A model generated the notes under the pieces. It made no database searches. It was not told where the DNA came from and worked only from the letters and a program-made list of their open reading frames with translations. Position numbers and translations under genes: made by a program. Shown one piece after another: positions 62,003 through 64,000 of a stretch of 64,000 bases of DNA (the first letter of the stretch is position 1; each line of letters begins with the position of its first letter). The stretch is from JAVJRN01 sp040218415 (GTDB lineage: Bacteria > Bacteroidota > Bacteroidia > Cytophagales > Cyclobacteriaceae): positions 1 through 64,000 of the forward strand of contig JAVJRN010000080.1 in NCBI GenBank assembly GCA_040218415.1, written 5' to 3'.

Positions 62003-63583
62003 TTAATTGTAACCAGCATTCTGAGTTAACTTATTGTTAGCGTCAAGCTGTGGCTGAGGAATTGGGAAAATTTCCCAGTGATCATCAGCATCCTGCTCTT
62101 TTTCCCAATAAGGATCATCATACTTACCAAATCTGATCATATCTTGACGTCTTGTCATTTCGACGTACATTTCACGTCCTCGCTCTGCATAAAGATTATC
62201 AAGATTGATAGATGTAAAAGGGGTAACTCCTGCTCTCTCTCTGATTTGATTCACCAAAGTCAATGCATCCGCAGAATTACCTTGTCTTAATGCAACTTCA
62301 GCCTTCGTCAAAAGGACATCCGCATATCTGAAAAGAACCATATCATTACCCATAGTACTAGGACCACTCGTGAATTCGTATTTACCAATTCTAGCGCCAG
62401 CTTGTCTCCATGAGTTCGGGAATATTTCATTTATTTCAGGTGAGAAAGTCAATGGAGCTCCATCGGGATCATCTGCTTCGAAAGCACCATCTTCAGCTCT
62501 AGAACCATCAGCCAAAAACTGCGGCCCTACGATGAAGTTTGATAATCTAGCATCTCTTGTTCCTGTAGACTGAGTCAACGCTTGGTCTGCCCAAACAAGC
62601 CCTTGAGGTCCTGGGTTTTGCGCAGGGTCTATGTAAGAGTTGTAAAACTCTTCCACAGTTGCATATCCGTTCCATGGCTGCTCATTGAAGCCATAAGTTC
62701 CTTGACTTACATAATGTAGTGTCATTTGTTGCCAATTGAATCCTTGGAAAAGATTGACATCATAAGGTACTACAAAAATATTTTCTTGAGATCCACCATT
62801 ATCTAATGCAAAGTTTGAAGCATAATTTCCTTCTAGTGTATATAGTCCAGAGTTAATTATTGCGTCAGCATCCGCCTCTGCAGCCGCCCAATTGGCCGTT
62901 CCAGTGTACACTTCAGCGTTCAAATAAAGCTTCATTCTAATGGTCAATGCCACCCATCTATTCATTCTAGCATATGTTGCAGAATTTTTATCTGGTGTTA
63001 GTAAAGGAATGATTTCGTTCAACTCAGATATTACGAAATCATATACCTCTTGTCTCGTCGCATTACCTTGTGTTTCCGTGTTCGTGAAATCAGTCACCAA
63101 TGGAACATTGCCAAATGCATCTAGCGCCCAGAAATACCACAATGATCGGATAGCTCTTAACTCTGCAATGAAAGCGTCAGCTTCCGGGGTTCCAAGCTGC
63201 TCAAATTGAAATATCAACCTGTTTACATTGTTAATGTTGGCATAGATATCTCCCCAAGCGTTGTTGAAAAATGGATTGTCAGGAGCATATGTATGCTGGT
63301 GCAATGCAAGTAATATACCTCCATCAAACCAGTCACCACCTTTTGTTGCTACCACTATTTCATCTGAAGCAATCTCATTAATTGACCACAACAAAGAGTG
63401 CTCACCCATTCTACGAAATCCAGAATAGGCTTGCCCTAAAGCTGATATAAACTCTTCATCCGAACTGAAGAAATTATCCGCAGTTACTTGACTGTATAGT
63501 TCCTCGTCCAGGTCTGTACAAGCTGGTACAAAGAGCACCAACCCGAGAGCCATTAGAGAAATCTTTTTGAATATTTTTTTCAT
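62003..63583 (-). CDS. RagB/SusD family outer-membrane nutrient uptake lipoprotein
   Basis: This 526-residue lipoprotein (lipobox VPAC, Cys ~22) belongs to the SusD family. Features are the N-terminal DEELYSQVTADNFFSSDEEF, the helical TPR-like core with RAIRSLWYFWALDAFGNVPLVT, and the C-terminal segment LTKAEVALRQGNSADAL and INQIRERAGV-like VNQIRERAGV. SusD lids the SusC channel and captures ligands at the cell surface. It follows susC by 18 bp. The substrate, probably a peptide or glycan, is not indicated. Confidence 0.95.
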   Translation of the reverse strand: MKKIFKKISLMALGLVLFVPACTDLDEELYSQVTADNFFSSDEEFISALGQAYSGFRRMGEHSLLWSINEIASDEIVVATKGGDWFDGGILLALHQHTYAPDNPFFNNAWGDIYANINNVNRLIFQFEQLGTPEADAFIAELRAIRSLWYFWALDAFGNVPLVTDFTNTETQGNATRQEVYDFVISELNEIIPLLTPDKNSATYARMNRWVALTIRMKLYLNAEVYTGTANWAAAEADADAIINSGLYTLEGNYASNFALDNGGSQENIFVVPYDVNLFQGFNWQQMTLHYVSQGTYGFNEQPWNGYATVEEFYNSYIDPAQNPGPQGLVWADQALTQSTGTRDARLSNFIVGPQFLADGSRAEDGAFEADDPDGAPLTFSPEINEIFPNSWRQAGARIGKYEFTSGPSTMGNDMVLFRYADVLLTKAEVALRQGNSADALTLVNQIRERAGVTPFTSINLDNLYAERGREMYVEMTRRQDMIRFGKYDDPYWEKEQDADDHWEIFPIPQPQLDANNKLTQNAGYN

Positions 63584-63601
63584 GATTTTCTAAATTTTTG
63601 A

Positions 63602-64000
63602 TTAAAATCCAAGATTTAAACCTAGTGTGAAGATTCTTGTTGTAAAATATGTTGATCTTCTTTCAATACCAGGAGACAGACCATCATCGGCATCAGATCT
63701 TCCACCATTATCACTGGCACCCTTATCAACATATCGCACCTCTGGATCAACACCTGTATAGTTTGTTATTGTTAAAGGGTTTTGAGTAGAAGCAAAAACG
63801 CGTAATCTTCTGATTTGACTTCCCTCTCCCATTGGCACATCGTAAGACAAGGTCGCATTGTTCAGTTGAATGAAATCCGCATTTTCAACATGTACGTTGC
63901 TCACAGCAGCTCTTTTAACCGATGGATCAAAGTATTTAGTTTTAACCACGTTGTAGTTACCTACCGTGGTACCATCTAAGTTTTCATAGAAACCTCTATA
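63602..64000 (-). CDS. SusC/RagA family TonB-dependent receptor, C-terminal part
   Basis: Only the last ~132 residues are in the window; the frame stays open to base 64000, so the gene continues to the right. The visible part has RRLRVFASTQNPLTITNYTGVDPEV, typical of the SusC barrel end, and stops at TLGLNLGF, where the terminal Phe is the outer-membrane insertion signal. It pairs with the SusD gene. Confidence 0.94.
   Translation of the reverse strand, partial: YRGFYENLDGTTVGNYNVVKTKYFDPSVKRAAVSNVHVENADFIQLNNATLSYDVPMGEGSQIRRLRVFASTQNPLTITNYTGVDPEVRYVDKGASDNGGRSDADDGLSPGIERRSTYFTTRIFTLGLNLGF

Overview
The window looks like chromosomal DNA of a free-living, probably marine, member of the Bacteroidota, most likely order Cytophagales. 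The evidence is a SusC/SusD pair, tandem VCBS/ASPIC lipoproteins, a DUF4212 plus sodium/solute symporter pair, a class Ia ribonucleotide reductase with a eukaryote-like small subunit, DUF5117-type metalloproteases, an AT-rich base composition and almost no Shine-Dalgarno sequences. I found no rRNA, tRNA, CRISPR array or prophage. The assignment to order is inference.

Layout. 0-5 kb: a soluble PAS-PAS histidine kinase, then a small accessory island (ParE/RelE-type toxin-antitoxin pair and a group II intron remnant) set between two copies of a ~352-bp host segment, then a GNAT acetyltransferase and a hemolysin III family protein. 5-12 kb: a membrane J-domain protein, then a compact operon of hybrid kinase, receiver, HEAT protein and family 2 glycosyltransferase that looks like a signal-controlled exopolysaccharide system. 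12-24 kb: housekeeping and metabolic genes (MFS transporter, cysteine-cluster protein, transglutaminase-like protein, aldo/keto reductase, NrnA, amidase lipoprotein, zinc metalloprotease, L27 and L21). 24-28 kb: nrdB-nrdA behind a cluster of DnaA boxes.

28-41 kb is an acetate/C2 region. A short-chain fatty acid regulator (ScfR/RamB-like) is divergent from a malate synthase homologue that has lost most catalytic residues. A seven-gene minus-strand operon follows: porin, DUF4212 small subunit, acetate-type symporter, 64-aa membrane protein, symporter-histidine kinase fusion, receiver and acetyl-CoA synthetase. An orphan IS1 InsA-like DNA-binding protein lies just upstream of that operon. The plausible logic is uptake of acetate, sensing of it by the transporter-kinase, and activation by Acs.

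41-51 kb holds ZIP transporter, ApbE, RuvB, QueG, a lipoprotein, a TRIC-type channel, an aminotransferase and a 7TM histidine kinase. 51-64 kb is a minus-strand SusC-SusD locus followed, after an intrinsic terminator, by three ~1,080-1,094-aa paralogous VCBS/ASPIC lipoproteins and one small lipoprotein in a tightly packed array.

The most striking non-coding discovery is a pair of ~190-bp MITE-like elements (17875-18064 and 41774-41964, opposite orientation). They share 14-bp terminal inverted repeats, each has its own 5-bp target duplication, and their central hairpin shows a compensatory base change between copies.
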